Assembly (NCBI GenBank): GCA_025350045.1
Contig: JANXYM010000002.1
Location: 23,588 to 87,587 of the forward strand
From: Methanomicrobiales archaeon
GTDB lineage: Archaea; Halobacteriota; Methanomicrobia; Methanomicrobiales; Methanospirillaceae
DNA: 64,000 nucleotides
Reading direction: 5' to 3'
Part shown: in pieces, positions 9,346-18,652 of the stretch
Layout of the letters: the number at the start of each line of letters is the position of its first letter
Position numbering within the stretch: the first letter of the stretch is position 1
The notes under the pieces: model-generated
The model's input: the letters and a program-made list of their open reading frames with translations, nothing else
Database searches by the model: none
What the model was told of the DNA's origin: nothing
Program-made: the position numbers and the translations under genes

Positions 9346-10116
9346 TCAAAATATTTTTGCCGGCTCTTGTGCGAGTGACCGTATCTTTTCTGCAAGCTCC
9401 CGTACGACAACCCGTGCGGGACTATTCCGGGGAATCTGTGACACGGGTGTTGCGGCAAGGTCAGCCGCCTCCACGTGGGGATCATCCGGAAGAATTGCGA
9501 TCGGGATCTCATTGCCAATATCGACCGGTGCTGTGCCGGTTTTGTATTTATTGAACACGATATGGATCTTTCCCGGTTCGAGTCCCAGCTGGATAGCGAT
9601 CTCCCGTATCCGCGAGATCGTACGCAGACCCCGTGCACCCGGGTCACTTACGATTAAGAGCATATCGGGTTTTCCGATGGTCCCCCTGCTGATATGCTCC
9701 ATGCCCGCTTCGGTGTCAATGACAATGAACCGGTATTCCCGCTCCAGTTCGGTCATACATTCGGACAGGAGATCGTTTGCAAAACAGTAACACCCGCTGC
9801 CCTCCGGCCTTCCCATGGCGACAAGGTCAAAGCCTTCTGCCTCAACAAGCGCCTGCCGGAACCTGAAGCGGACATAATCGTGCCGGTTCATGCCGGGAGG
9901 GATCCTGCGACTGAAGGCTTCCTCCCGCATGCTGCCCAGACTCTCACTGACGGTAACCCCGAGTGCCTCATGAAGATTGGCATTGGGATCTGCATCAACC
10001 GCAAGCACCGGTCTTTCCCCCATATCAATGAACGAACGAACGAGCAGTGAGCTCAGTGTGGTCTTTCCGGTTCCGCCTTTCCCGGAAACGACAATAGTGA
10101 ACGGATGATTTGACAT
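9346..10116 (-). CDS. cooC: CooC-type nickel-insertion ATPase
   Basis: A 256-residue P-loop ATPase of the SIMIBI/MinD class. The deviant Walker A is SGKGGTGKTTLSS near the N-terminus, and VDADPNANLHEALG matches the switch region. The motif EGSGCYCFAN carries the CxC pair that binds metal at the dimer interface in CooC and its acetyl-CoA synthase counterpart AcsF. The start was set at the ATG at 10116 (MSNHPFTIVV) because a 39-residue longer version overlaps the previous gene and is not family-like. It is the last gene of the acs operon, 20 bases after the methionine synthase-like gene. It probably matures the nickel centre of acetyl-CoA synthase encoded by the first gene, or of a CODH encoded elsewhere. 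Confidence 0.85.
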   Translation of the reverse strand: MSNHPFTIVVSGKGGTGKTTLSSLLVRSFIDMGERPVLAVDADPNANLHEALGVTVSESLGSMREEAFSRRIPPGMNRHDYVRFRFRQALVEAEGFDLVAMGRPEGSGCYCFANDLLSECMTELEREYRFIVIDTEAGMEHISRGTIGKPDMLLIVSDPGARGLRTISRIREIAIQLGLEPGKIHIVFNKYKTGTAPVDIGNEIPIAILPDDPHVEAADLAATPVSQIPRNSPARVVVRELAEKIRSLAQEPAKIF

Positions 10117-10136
10117 AGTAAAAATCCACCCCGCGA

Positions 10137-11174
10137 TTACCCGGTGTAGTTCTGGCGTATACGTTCTGAAATTTCCGCAGCAGCCTGCATTATTGCCCGG
10201 GCCATGGGGCGTTCGGCAAAACGGATCCCGCAACTCGGGGTAATGAGTGACTGGGCATCAAAGAGTGCTTCTGGCATACGACTGCAGAGCTGCGTGCGGA
10301 TCCCGAGATATCTGTTGTAAAGCGAATCGGTGGTTTCCGGAGTAAAGAGCTGGGGATCTGAAGGAACAATGCCCCATGCCACAACTCCCCCGCGCTCCAT
10401 ATAGGCAACGATGGTATCAGCATACAACAGGAACTCTTTTGCCGTTGTGTAGGCATCCAGTGAGACGACGGATGGGTTGAGCCCGAGGATAAAATCCCAG
10501 TCGGTATTCGAACAGCAGTGAATTCCCAGTCCCCCTTCCACCAGTGCTGCAGCATCTTCCCAGTTGGCCTTTACCGTTTCGCGGTCAATGGGGACAACTG
10601 AAGACCCCAGGGAAGCCAGATAGGGTTCGTCAAGCACAATAAGGGTCTCTTTCACCCCGGTCTTTTCCTGCATCTCTGCTTCGCACCAGCGTGCCTTGAG
10701 AGCCAGCATCTTTCCCAGTACGTCAGCTAACTGGGTGTCAAAATAGATCGGGCGCTTGGCCTCGTCGACCACCTGCATACCGAATGTGACCGGCCCGGTG
10801 ATTTGGAACTTTAAGATACTGGTGTCAGGAAGCTTGCGCTTCATCATCTCAATGAATGCGGATGAATATTCGGTGTGCATGCCATACGGGGCAAAATTTC
10901 TCTCAACATAATCCATGTACACCTGTTCCATAGCTGCAGTATTGTCAGACGCACTGTCAAAGAAGAGCCGTTCATCCCGTATGATCCGCCCGGGCAGCTG
11001 TTCAGAATCATTAAAAACAATTCTCTCCAGCAATCCCCTGCGGGGTAAGGAGGGGATATAGGGAAAAGAAGGAAAGATCTCCAGCACATCGCCACAGGCT
11101 TCGTGCGGGTCTACATTGGGAAGTGAGCCGATACCGGTTGCCCGGGAATGAGGGGGAGAGATCATCCTGGCCAC
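10137..11174 (-). CDS. Core methionine synthase-like methyltransferase (MetE C-terminal domain family)
   Basis: A 345-residue protein equivalent to the catalytic half of cobalamin-independent methionine synthase (MetE), without the N-terminal folate-binding half. The N-terminal ATGIGSLPNVDP, the strand FQITGPVTF, LDEPYLASLG, and a zinc site made of His219-x-Cys221 (GIHCCSNTDW) and Cys315 (TPSCGIRF) match the family. The remaining zinc ligand, Glu in MetE, seems to be Asp240 (VVSLDAY) by my alignment. Folate-free core synthases (families MesA-MesD) are known; MesB and MesC have been predicted to take methyl groups from the corrinoid iron-sulfur protein. Here the gene sits six bases after the RACo-like activator and in one operon with both CoFeSP subunits. 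I infer homocysteine methylation from methyl-CoFeSP. It could instead be another thiol:corrinoid methyltransferase. Confidence 0.75.
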   Translation of the reverse strand: MARMISPPHSRATGIGSLPNVDPHEACGDVLEIFPSFPYIPSLPRRGLLERIVFNDSEQLPGRIIRDERLFFDSASDNTAAMEQVYMDYVERNFAPYGMHTEYSSAFIEMMKRKLPDTSILKFQITGPVTFGMQVVDEAKRPIYFDTQLADVLGKMLALKARWCEAEMQEKTGVKETLIVLDEPYLASLGSSVVPIDRETVKANWEDAAALVEGGLGIHCCSNTDWDFILGLNPSVVSLDAYTTAKEFLLYADTIVAYMERGGVVAWGIVPSDPQLFTPETTDSLYNRYLGIRTQLCSRMPEALFDAQSLITPSCGIRFAERPMARAIMQAAAEISERIRQNYTG

Positions 11175-11180
11175 GTGTCC

Positions 11181-13082
11181 TCACTCCTTTGCAATACGGC
11201 AGGAATCCAGGATCTTCTGAACCGTGGGAAAGAGCGTGAGATCGGTATGGGGCAGGAACGTGCTGGAGGTGTACTCATCCATGAATGACGATTCAGCATT
11301 CAGCTCAATATAGGCAACCTGGCATGCGATATCATCGAGAGTTTTTCTCTTCCTCCGGTTGACGAGTGCGATATTTGCACCGGTTACTGCACCGTTTCCG
11401 ATATTGATGATCTTGTCAACCCCGATCTCAGGGATGAGGCCGATGATGGTTGCATTCTTCTTGTTGATATAATTGCCAAACGCCCCCGCAAAATAAATCG
11501 TCGTGATCTCACGGCGGGTAATCCCCGCCTGTTTCATCAGGGTCAGGCAGGCTGCATGCACGGATGCCTTGCTCATGATCAGGTTTTTGATATCATTTTC
11601 GGTAATGACAATATCTTTTCCCATATCCGTCTCGGCTGCCCACGCGATTACGTATTCAGGGAAGTGACCGCCAGTTCGTATCCGCGGGTTGGCAATCCCG
11701 GTGTTTATGCGCCCGGTCCGGTCAATCACACAGGTACAGAGCAGTTCTGCCAACAGATCGATCAATCCTGATCCACAGATGCCGCGGGGTTTTAGGGAGT
11801 TGATAGTGGTATACACCGGGTTTAACGTGTCCGGCTCAATAGTGATCTTTTCAATTGCACCCGGGTTTGCCCGCATGCCAAAGAGCACTTCGCCACCTTC
11901 CAGTGCGGGGCCGGCGGCACCTGCACACGAGAACATCCACTCGCGGTTGCCGAGTACGACTTCAAAATTGGTACCGATATCGATCAGGAGGGAGATATCT
12001 TCTTTCTCACTCATGCCGCAGGCAAGGATATCGGCAATGATATCACCCCCGATAAAATCGCTGACTGCCGGAAAGACAAAGAGTCCACCATTCGGGTTAC
12101 AGGCGATGCCGATCCTGCCCGTTGCCACTGAAAGTGCCCTGCGCACCACCGGAACATAGGGTTCTGCAATCATGTAGGCCGGATCAATGCCGAGTAACAT
12201 GTGTGTCATCACGGTATTGCCTGCGACCACCACCTCGTAGATATCCTCACGGTCGATTCCTGCCGTATTTGAGGCAGTGGTGATGGCTGCATTGATACTC
12301 TCCGTAGCAAGTGCCTGAAGTTTTGAAAGTCCGTTCTTGCGGGCAAAATTCACCCGGGCAAGGATATCCTCCCCGCAACTGATCTGGCGGTTGTAATTCG
12401 ATGCAATACTGACTACCTTACCCGAACCGAGATCCCAGAGATACACCACGATGGTTGTGGAACCCAGGTCGACTGCGGCACCATAGAGTCGTTTTGCAGT
12501 ATCATTTTCCTGCAGGTCCACAAGCCGGTAACCCCCGGGCACCAGTGCTACCGTCCCGGTCGCTTTCCACTCGGCATGGCGCAGGATTGCCGGGATCTCC
12601 CGGAGCACCTCTAAAGGAACATACATCTTCTCTGCAGCCGGCCCGCCGTTTTTCTGGATACCCCAGAGCAACCGGGAAAGATCCGGCGATGGATCGGAAA
12701 TGGTGGGAGGCTGGAGTTCAACATAATATTTCCTGACGGACGGGTGAAAATCAATGGTTGCTTCCAGCCCGTTAATGAGAATCTTCTGTTCCTGGATAAG
12801 GGTGCTTTCGGGCACCTGTACCTGCAGATCGCTTTCTACCGTAGTCTCACAGGCAAGACAAGCCCCCCGGGCAAGTTCGTCTTGAGAAAAAAACCGTCCG
12901 TATTTCTGCCGGTCAAAACTGGTCTTACCTGACTGGACATAGACAATGCATTTACCGCATTTTCCCTGTCCCCCGCAGACAACATTGATATTCAGACCTG
13001 CACGCTGGGCTGCATCCAGTATCGTGCTGCCCGTTTCAACTTCGATCTTACGATAACTGGGAAGAAAAGTAACTGTGCGCAT
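11181..13082 (-). CDS. acsV: Reductive activator of corrinoid protein (RACo/RamA-type, ASKHA ATPase)
   Basis: A 633-residue protein with an N-terminal [2Fe-2S] ferredoxin domain (Cys36, Cys42, Cys45 and Cys78 in VCGGQGKCGKC and CLACET), a linker, and a large C-terminal actin-like ATPase domain (DUF4445) with AAVDLGSTTIVVYLWDLG and LLIDIGTNFEVVLG phosphate loops and IYFAGAFGNYINKKNA near the end. This architecture is that of RACo (AcsV) of acetogens, which uses ATP to drive electrons onto oxidised Co(II) corrinoid of CoFeSP. The start codon immediately follows the acsC stop (no gap), so the genes are translationally coupled. Archaeal RamA proteins of methylotrophy instead carry C-terminal 4Fe-4S motifs; the plant-type ferredoxin domain here favours RACo. 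Confidence 0.88.
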   Translation of the reverse strand: MRTVTFLPSYRKIEVETGSTILDAAQRAGLNINVVCGGQGKCGKCIVYVQSGKTSFDRQKYGRFFSQDELARGACLACETTVESDLQVQVPESTLIQEQKILINGLEATIDFHPSVRKYYVELQPPTISDPSPDLSRLLWGIQKNGGPAAEKMYVPLEVLREIPAILRHAEWKATGTVALVPGGYRLVDLQENDTAKRLYGAAVDLGSTTIVVYLWDLGSGKVVSIASNYNRQISCGEDILARVNFARKNGLSKLQALATESINAAITTASNTAGIDREDIYEVVVAGNTVMTHMLLGIDPAYMIAEPYVPVVRRALSVATGRIGIACNPNGGLFVFPAVSDFIGGDIIADILACGMSEKEDISLLIDIGTNFEVVLGNREWMFSCAGAAGPALEGGEVLFGMRANPGAIEKITIEPDTLNPVYTTINSLKPRGICGSGLIDLLAELLCTCVIDRTGRINTGIANPRIRTGGHFPEYVIAWAAETDMGKDIVITENDIKNLIMSKASVHAACLTLMKQAGITRREITTIYFAGAFGNYINKKNATIIGLIPEIGVDKIINIGNGAVTGANIALVNRRKRKTLDDIACQVAYIELNAESSFMDEYTSSTFLPHTDLTLFPTVQKILDSCRIAKE

Positions 13083-14417
13083 TTATTTTTTCCACTCCTC
13101 GTGTAAAAACTCTCCAATTTCAGCTGCATCCCGCGGTCCGACCAGTACTTTCCACCCGGTCAGGTCTTCGATCCTGCCCGAGAGCGGGGATGCATATCCC
13201 GGTATGATAAGTATCCTGTGGGATACCTCATCTTCCAAGGCAAATTTTTTAATCGAGTCATTTACCAGCGTCTCGCTCAGTTTTCCCGCTGCCACAGCCG
13301 TAAGAACCGAGAGTCCTTCAGTGTCGACAATCAGCATAAAGCAGGGCAGACGCGTTGATTCCAGATACCCCTGGAGGGTGAAGAACGTGAGCGAGAAGTT
13401 CACGGTCATTAAGACCGGAGCGTCCTTTCCCGGATTGCCGATACGATAGAGTCCGGGGTTCATCTGGATAGGTTTCTGGGGATCGGTGTAGATATTCTGG
13501 CGAAGGGTCAGTGCTGCTTTTGCCGATGCCGGTGAAAGAGGGGCAGAGATGATGACAGAAGCATATTTTGTTATGCCAAGGGTGATTGCTGCATCCGGTA
13601 ACTCCATTAACGAGGCATCGAGGAGGACCGGGTACCCGAGATCAGGTGCTGCCCGGGTGATCGCAAGCTGACGAATCGTTGTGGACCGGATCATGAAATC
13701 CCGTAATGATGCCGGGAAGAGATCCAGGATGAGATCCTGTACACCGTCTGATGTACAGTCCCGGGTCAGCTGTGCGAGTTCATCGATGGTTTTTCCTTTC
13801 ACTACCAGCGGGCAGTCATGCTGTTTTGCCAGTGCACAGAACTCAGTGCGGTTTTCCGGTGTGGCGGCGTGGATAAGCGGACGGTAGGTTCCGCAGAGTG
13901 CAAGGGCTGCGGAGAGTGCTGCAGGGTCTGCAGTCACCAGCACCAGGGGCAGATCTGCAATCTTTTCAACGGTACCGACCGCCCGGGCAAATATCTCGGC
14001 AGAACCGCTGGCATTCTCTATCGCAATACCATTAAACCGGAGATCCGCTCCCACCCGGGTAAAAAATTCGTCCCTTACCCGCGCAGTCACCCCGGAAATC
14101 TCATACGGGGGCATGGTATCAGGGACCCGAAACATGATTCCCGGAGGGTGATAAAATGTTTTTTCATGACGATAGAGCACAAACTCTTCACCCACAGCAA
14201 AAGAATGTTCCCCGATACCGAGTTTTACTAGTCGTATGGGCGGGCGGGTCGTAGCACCCAGCACTGATTTGGCCTCCTCATCCAGGTACGGGCAGAGTGA
14301 TATATCCGCTTTACCGCCGGCAAGTTTCATGGCAAAGGTAAGGCAGGTGGGATCTCCGCACTCCTTGCAGTTTTTCCGGGGCAGAAGTTTGTAGATGTCA
14401 AGAGCTTTTAAGGCCAT
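13083..14417 (-). CDS. acsC: Corrinoid iron-sulfur protein large (gamma) subunit
   Basis: A 444-residue large subunit of CoFeSP (AcsC/CdhE). The N-terminal [4Fe-4S] motif is exact: Cys17, Cys20, Cys25 and Cys42 (C-x2-C-x4-C-x16-C, in KNCKECGDPTC...LCPY). The middle is the TIM barrel (PIRLVKLGIGEHSFAVGEE, and PVLMTVNFSLTFFTLQGYLE further on) and the C-terminus is the corrinoid-binding domain ending IEDLTGWKVLVGPRDAAEIG. I chose the ATG at 14417 because GGAGGG precedes it and the protein there begins MALKALDIYKLLPRKNC, as in the family. It starts one base after the acsD stop. It carries the methyl group between methyl-H4MPT and acetyl-CoA synthase. Confidence 0.92.
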   Translation of the reverse strand: MALKALDIYKLLPRKNCKECGDPTCLTFAMKLAGGKADISLCPYLDEEAKSVLGATTRPPIRLVKLGIGEHSFAVGEEFVLYRHEKTFYHPPGIMFRVPDTMPPYEISGVTARVRDEFFTRVGADLRFNGIAIENASGSAEIFARAVGTVEKIADLPLVLVTADPAALSAALALCGTYRPLIHAATPENRTEFCALAKQHDCPLVVKGKTIDELAQLTRDCTSDGVQDLILDLFPASLRDFMIRSTTIRQLAITRAAPDLGYPVLLDASLMELPDAAITLGITKYASVIISAPLSPASAKAALTLRQNIYTDPQKPIQMNPGLYRIGNPGKDAPVLMTVNFSLTFFTLQGYLESTRLPCFMLIVDTEGLSVLTAVAAGKLSETLVNDSIKKFALEDEVSHRILIIPGYASPLSGRIEDLTGWKVLVGPRDAAEIGEFLHEEWKK

Positions 14418-14418
14418 G

Positions 14419-15387
14419 TTATCCCTCCCCGCCAGCGATTTTTCCGGGAGTAAGGCTGCCAAATGCTTTCCTGAGCAAAGGGATTGTCCTCGGGTGCCGG
14501 ACACAGATGATCTCTGCACCGGCAATTGCGGCCGCAAGCCCGGTGGTAAACTCCCACTGAACAGCAATATCGTCAAGGATTGCGGGTTCTGATTCCCTCA
14601 CTTCTTTGACGGTTAATGAATCTATGGCAGAACAGATGATTGGCATGGCAAGATCAGCATCACCTTTCAGCGCAGAAAAACGGATTCGTTCCATGGCGGA
14701 GTATGAATATTCAAATCCGTATCCCAGTGAACCGGTATAGGGATCGATGATGATATGGTCCCGGGATACCCCGATCTCTTTTAAGAGAATATTCAGCTGT
14801 TTTGCCAGGTTGACATCTATGGGGGACTGGGCGATCACGGAATGATCGTAGGCCATAGCAGCAGCAGCAATACTGCGGTACCTGCCCGCTTCTGCTGTCC
14901 CAAGCAGCATACGTTCTCCCTGTCCGGCTTCCCCGCATTTTAAGAATACCTCGCTGTCGATCTTTGGTTCATTACTCCCCTCGATGATAAGGGGCAGGCC
15001 GGTACCGGACAGAACGGTCTCTATGGTCGTCCCCACAGACGCTATATCGGAAAAATCCCGCTTACGGGTGCTGGTCAGGTACAGTCTTACCATGTCTGCT
15101 CCATACACGGTCTCTGCTGCATGTGCCCATTCCCCGGAATTATGTACCATATCCCCGCAATAGTTCGTTACAATCGGGGACCAGTATTGCGGATTATCGC
15201 AAATCTCAAGCGTAATGAGCGGGGAAGAAGAACCCTGGATCTTTTCAAGGAAGGGAAGGGTTTTTTCCCCGCCGATCCGGTATGAGATCCTCCGGGTTCC
15301 CCCCTCAGATTTTGTTGCGCCGAGCTGTACGCAGGCAATCGAACCGCTCCAGCCAAAATTCAGATCGAATCCCATGATTTTGATCAC
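14419..15387 (-). CDS. acsD: Corrinoid iron-sulfur protein small (delta) subunit
   Basis: A 322-residue small subunit of CoFeSP. Family features include LITLEICDNPQYWSPIV, LPLIIEGSNEPKIDSEVFLK and IIIDPYTGSLGYGFEYSYS, forming the TIM barrel that pairs with the large subunit over the corrinoid. At 322 residues it is close to bacterial AcsD (about 310), whereas typical archaeal CdhD is longer (about 400 or more). This agrees with the bacterial-type acetyl-CoA synthase next to it. Its start overlaps the acsB stop by four bases and its stop is one base before acsC. The gene is intact with no odd codon use that I can see. Confidence 0.9.
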   Translation of the reverse strand: MIKIMGFDLNFGWSGSIACVQLGATKSEGGTRRISYRIGGEKTLPFLEKIQGSSSPLITLEICDNPQYWSPIVTNYCGDMVHNSGEWAHAAETVYGADMVRLYLTSTRKRDFSDIASVGTTIETVLSGTGLPLIIEGSNEPKIDSEVFLKCGEAGQGERMLLGTAEAGRYRSIAAAAMAYDHSVIAQSPIDVNLAKQLNILLKEIGVSRDHIIIDPYTGSLGYGFEYSYSAMERIRFSALKGDADLAMPIICSAIDSLTVKEVRESEPAILDDIAVQWEFTTGLAAAIAGAEIICVRHPRTIPLLRKAFGSLTPGKIAGGEG

Positions 15388-17414
15388 ACCAGGGGTTTCA
15401 TTTTCAGGGCCGGGTGTTGTACCGTGTTGAGATAGACCATGAGGTCTTCAATTGTTGCTGCGCTGGTCTCATCGGCTATCTTGTCAAACAAATCGGGCAT
15501 GTTCCTGTCGGCAAGTATTTTCACCAGACGGGGCTTGAGTTCTTCTTTAAGTTGTGCGGGCATCCAGACAAGGCGTCCGATTCCTCCGTCGCCCTGTAAG
15601 AAACGATCTGAGAGGATATACCCCTTTGAAATCCCTGCAAACCCCGGGGTCTGTGCACCGCCCCCGATTGTGCCGGCAAGGGTGGAGAAAGACATGCCCG
15701 AAGGCGTAAGCCCTTTGAACTCGCGGTTCACAATCATAATTCCGTTCACCTCGGGAAGCATCAGGGCAATACATTCAAAACACCCGCAACAGGTCATCGG
15801 GTACTCCATGACACTGTAGAGTGAGCACCGGTCAACTTCTCCATGGCTGGCTTTCTTGACGAAACGGTTGACTCCTTCAAATTCACCGTTCCGGGCATTG
15901 ATCACCGGTCCTTTTTCTATTGGCTGGTTTGCACCGGCAGGTGACATCTCATATGCAATCTTGCCATCCAGCCAGCTGATCGCGCCACAGAGGGCCGGAC
16001 GCTCAGGAGTGATCACACAGACGTGGTTCGGTGCAAATGTCTGGCAGAGCGTGCAGGAATAATACGTATTTACATCATTGTCACGCATGCCCCTGATGCG
16101 TGCGTCCCGCTCTTCATACACACGTTCGGCTTCTTTCCTCGCTGCCAGTACTTTTTCCCCGTCAGTGATGAGGGTAACCGATACGGCATCCAGCAACTGG
16201 GGAAAATCCATGCGAAACTTGCTTGCGAGCAGTTTGCCGATATGTTCGATCTTCACACCTTTTGCCACGGCTTCTTTCGATAACCGGACCCAGATGAGAT
16301 CCCGTTGGGCAACATGCCACGATCCCTCTCCGTAATTGACAAAATTATGAATTCTTCGCTCGAGTACCGGCTCATAATCTTTCTTCATGGTTTTGCCAGC
16401 CACTTCAATGATGATGGCCAGCGGGTTGGCAGAACCCTCTGTCATGGAATCGATTTCGGGACCAATGACCGTCACCTGCCCGTCTTTGATCTCCCCGGCA
16501 TTTTTCATCCGCAGCAGTTCAAATGCAGGTGACCTGCCCCCTCCAAACTCCACGTACATCTCTTCTTTACGGATGCTTTTTCCTTCAAAAGCAGGAGAGC
16601 AGCCCATGGGTATAGGAATTGCGGTCACCGTGACGCGGATACCTTTCAACTCCATGCCGGTCCGGACAATATCTTCCGGTGTCGCCGTTATCCACGCTCC
16701 TCCGGAATATTCTCCCAGTGTCAGGATGGGAAAACCGAGCACCCGCATACCATCGACAAGCGCGATCTCTTCTTCAGAAAGTCCGGGAAGTGCAATAACA
16801 ATGGCTTTTGCCCGTTCTGCTGCATAGGTTAAAAGACGGTGCATATCTCCGGGAGTGACTCCCCCGAACATCATGGCTACACGTGCAATAATATCGACAA
16901 AGTGCACACCGTGCAGGGCATCAGAACCCAGCGGGATGAGGCGATAATCAAGACCGAGTTTCACCCCGGCAGAGGATAATGACGGTACAACCGGCCCGGC
17001 AAGGAAGGTGAGCATATATTTTTCCTGGAGTTCGCGGCAGATCGCTGCCGCAGTACCGTCACTCTGTGGGGTGCCGACAATAAGGGCCAGACCAAGGATA
17101 CTGCCGTCAACCAGGGAATACCCGAGTTTTCTTATGACCGTATCGGCAATAAAACCGGTATATGGCAGAACTTTCTTTCCGTCCTGTGCCGTTTTTTTTG
17201 CAAGAATTATTTCAGAGGCAACCAGGGAATTATCCTGTGTCCGGGAAAACACGTCCAGCGATGCCGTACGGTCGTGTACCGCTATACCCGTCAGGGCATA
17301 GGAAATGGGGAGGTGATAGGCAGTATCTTCATAAGAAAAGGTTCCCTGAATCGTCGCCATTGCGGATTTCAGAGAGTCCTTTCCCTTTTTTAGTGCCAAC
17401 TCAACGTCGGTCAT
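15384..17414 (-). CDS. acsB: Acetyl-CoA synthase, bacterial-length (AcsB-type)
   Basis: A 676-residue acetyl-CoA synthase. All A-cluster ligands are present: Cys454, Cys457, Cys466 and Cys476 for the cubane and Cys543-Gly-Cys545 for the distal nickel. Their spacing (3, 9, 10, 67) equals that of the Moorella enzyme (506, 509, 518, 528, 595-597). Residues 1-300 form the N-terminal domain that contacts CODH in bacteria; archaeal CdhC lacks it and is about 460-470 residues. The enzyme joins a corrinoid methyl, CO and CoA to acetyl-CoA. It is the first gene of a six-gene operon and faces a promoter region of about 120 bases shared with the divergent PEGA gene. No CODH catalytic gene is adjacent. 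A bacterial origin of the cluster is likely but is inference. Confidence 0.93.
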   Translation of the reverse strand: MTDVELALKKGKDSLKSAMATIQGTFSYEDTAYHLPISYALTGIAVHDRTASLDVFSRTQDNSLVASEIILAKKTAQDGKKVLPYTGFIADTVIRKLGYSLVDGSILGLALIVGTPQSDGTAAAICRELQEKYMLTFLAGPVVPSLSSAGVKLGLDYRLIPLGSDALHGVHFVDIIARVAMMFGGVTPGDMHRLLTYAAERAKAIVIALPGLSEEEIALVDGMRVLGFPILTLGEYSGGAWITATPEDIVRTGMELKGIRVTVTAIPIPMGCSPAFEGKSIRKEEMYVEFGGGRSPAFELLRMKNAGEIKDGQVTVIGPEIDSMTEGSANPLAIIIEVAGKTMKKDYEPVLERRIHNFVNYGEGSWHVAQRDLIWVRLSKEAVAKGVKIEHIGKLLASKFRMDFPQLLDAVSVTLITDGEKVLAARKEAERVYEERDARIRGMRDNDVNTYYSCTLCQTFAPNHVCVITPERPALCGAISWLDGKIAYEMSPAGANQPIEKGPVINARNGEFEGVNRFVKKASHGEVDRCSLYSVMEYPMTCCGCFECIALMLPEVNGIMIVNREFKGLTPSGMSFSTLAGTIGGGAQTPGFAGISKGYILSDRFLQGDGGIGRLVWMPAQLKEELKPRLVKILADRNMPDLFDKIADETSAATIEDLMVYLNTVQHPALKMKPLV

Positions 17415-17563
17415 TGTCAGATTTCCTCTGATACAAAGTTCCCCGGTAAAACAGATATAGTTTCGTTATACGGTAACTAAAAAAAATCAGGAAACAATTG
17501 ATTGTTGATGACAAAAATATATATCCCTTTTAAATGATATTCTCTTTAACGAGAGGTCAGAAA
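17415..17563. promoter_or_regulatory. Divergent promoter region between acsB and the PEGA protein
   Basis: This AT-rich intergenic stretch must hold promoters for both directions. On the plus strand AAAATATATAT around 17512-17522 is a good TATA-box candidate about 45 bases ahead of the PEGA start, whose ribosome site GAGAGGTC is at 17551-17558. For the acsB operon no single TATA element stands out; AT-rich blocks lie at 17475-17485. No clear palindromic operator was seen. Confidence 0.4.
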
Positions 17564-18652
17564 ATGAAAATCATGCGAATTAACCGGATTTTTTCGGTTC
17601 TTGTGCTGCTGATTACAGCAATTTGTATTGTTCAGCCGGTGCTGGGTGACAACGGGATCGTCACTATTGCTTACCGGGGGGCCGGGGGAAGCTATATCGG
17701 GGATACCGTGATCTTTGATGGTAAAAACACGGTTGGGAATGTTACCTATATCCGGGTTACCGGTCCGGGTCTTCCTCCGGAAGGAGTACCGGTATATGAC
17801 CTTAATGGAGATCCCGGATCAGGAAATTCCATTGAAGTGAAACCTGATGGTACCTGGAAACTTGCATGGTATACCTCGACAATCAAAGGTGTAGAAAAGA
17901 TGCAGACAGCCCGGTATTATTTCACGGCTGCAGATCTCGCTCACCCTGAAATATCCTCCACAACCTCCGTAGTTATGAAAAAAGCAGAATTTTACGCGGT
18001 TATTTCACCGAACCCAGCGACCACCGGGGATTATGTTTCGATAACCGGTTCTTCGGAACGGGGAGTATCGTATGTACTGATTGAGGTATCGGACAATACC
18101 GGTAAGATACTGCGTACCTACACATCTCCGGTCAGTGCATCCGGCTATTTCAATTATGGTTTCCATGTGGATATGCAACCGGGACTCTATTATACCTCCG
18201 TGAGCAATCCCTCAATAAAAACTCCCCTCCAGATAATACTGACAATAGTTCCTCCCCAAAAAAATGCAACGGGAGAGACCGCTGTGCTGATACCGACTTT
18301 CCTTCAGCCCGTTACTACCCCCACGGGAGACTCCCCCGTTGCTACTGCAGGTAGTGGGACATTATCCATTGCATCAATACCGGCAGGTGCCTCAGTGTAT
18401 GTCGATAATGTGATGTTGGGAAAATCACCGGTAGATCTGAGCAATCTGAATTATGGAAGCCACCAGATTGAGATAAAATCCCCCGGATACCAGACCTATA
18501 CTGTCCAGGTAACCGTCAGGGAAGGAGCACCGGTGACCGTATCTCCGGTCCTGCTTAAAAATCCCTCTTCGATCCCCCTTTCACCTTTTACCGTGCTTAT
18601 CGGGCTTATCATCTCCTGTGTACTAGCCATTGCCTGGCGTAAAAGAGGGTAA
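17564..18652 (+). CDS. Secreted PEGA-domain surface protein
   Basis: A 362-residue exported protein. The N-terminus MKIMRINRIFSVLVLLITAI is a signal peptide with a cleavage region near VLGDNG. Two Ig-like stretches follow (about 30-120 and 125-225). A PEGA domain spans about 265-330 (SIASIPAGASVYVDNVMLGK and GSHQIEIKSPGYQTYTVQV). The C-terminus has one membrane segment followed by WRKRG, typical of surface anchoring in methanogens. I chose the ATG at 17564, ten codons into the open frame, because of its GAGAGGTC ribosome site and because it starts the signal peptide. Function is probably structural or adhesive at the cell envelope; nothing catalytic is seen. Confidence 0.8.
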   Translation: MKIMRINRIFSVLVLLITAICIVQPVLGDNGIVTIAYRGAGGSYIGDTVIFDGKNTVGNVTYIRVTGPGLPPEGVPVYDLNGDPGSGNSIEVKPDGTWKLAWYTSTIKGVEKMQTARYYFTAADLAHPEISSTTSVVMKKAEFYAVISPNPATTGDYVSITGSSERGVSYVLIEVSDNTGKILRTYTSPVSASGYFNYGFHVDMQPGLYYTSVSNPSIKTPLQIILTIVPPQKNATGETAVLIPTFLQPVTTPTGDSPVATAGSGTLSIASIPAGASVYVDNVMLGKSPVDLSNLNYGSHQIEIKSPGYQTYTVQVTVREGAPVTVSPVLLKNPSSIPLSPFTVLIGLIISCVLAIAWRKRG

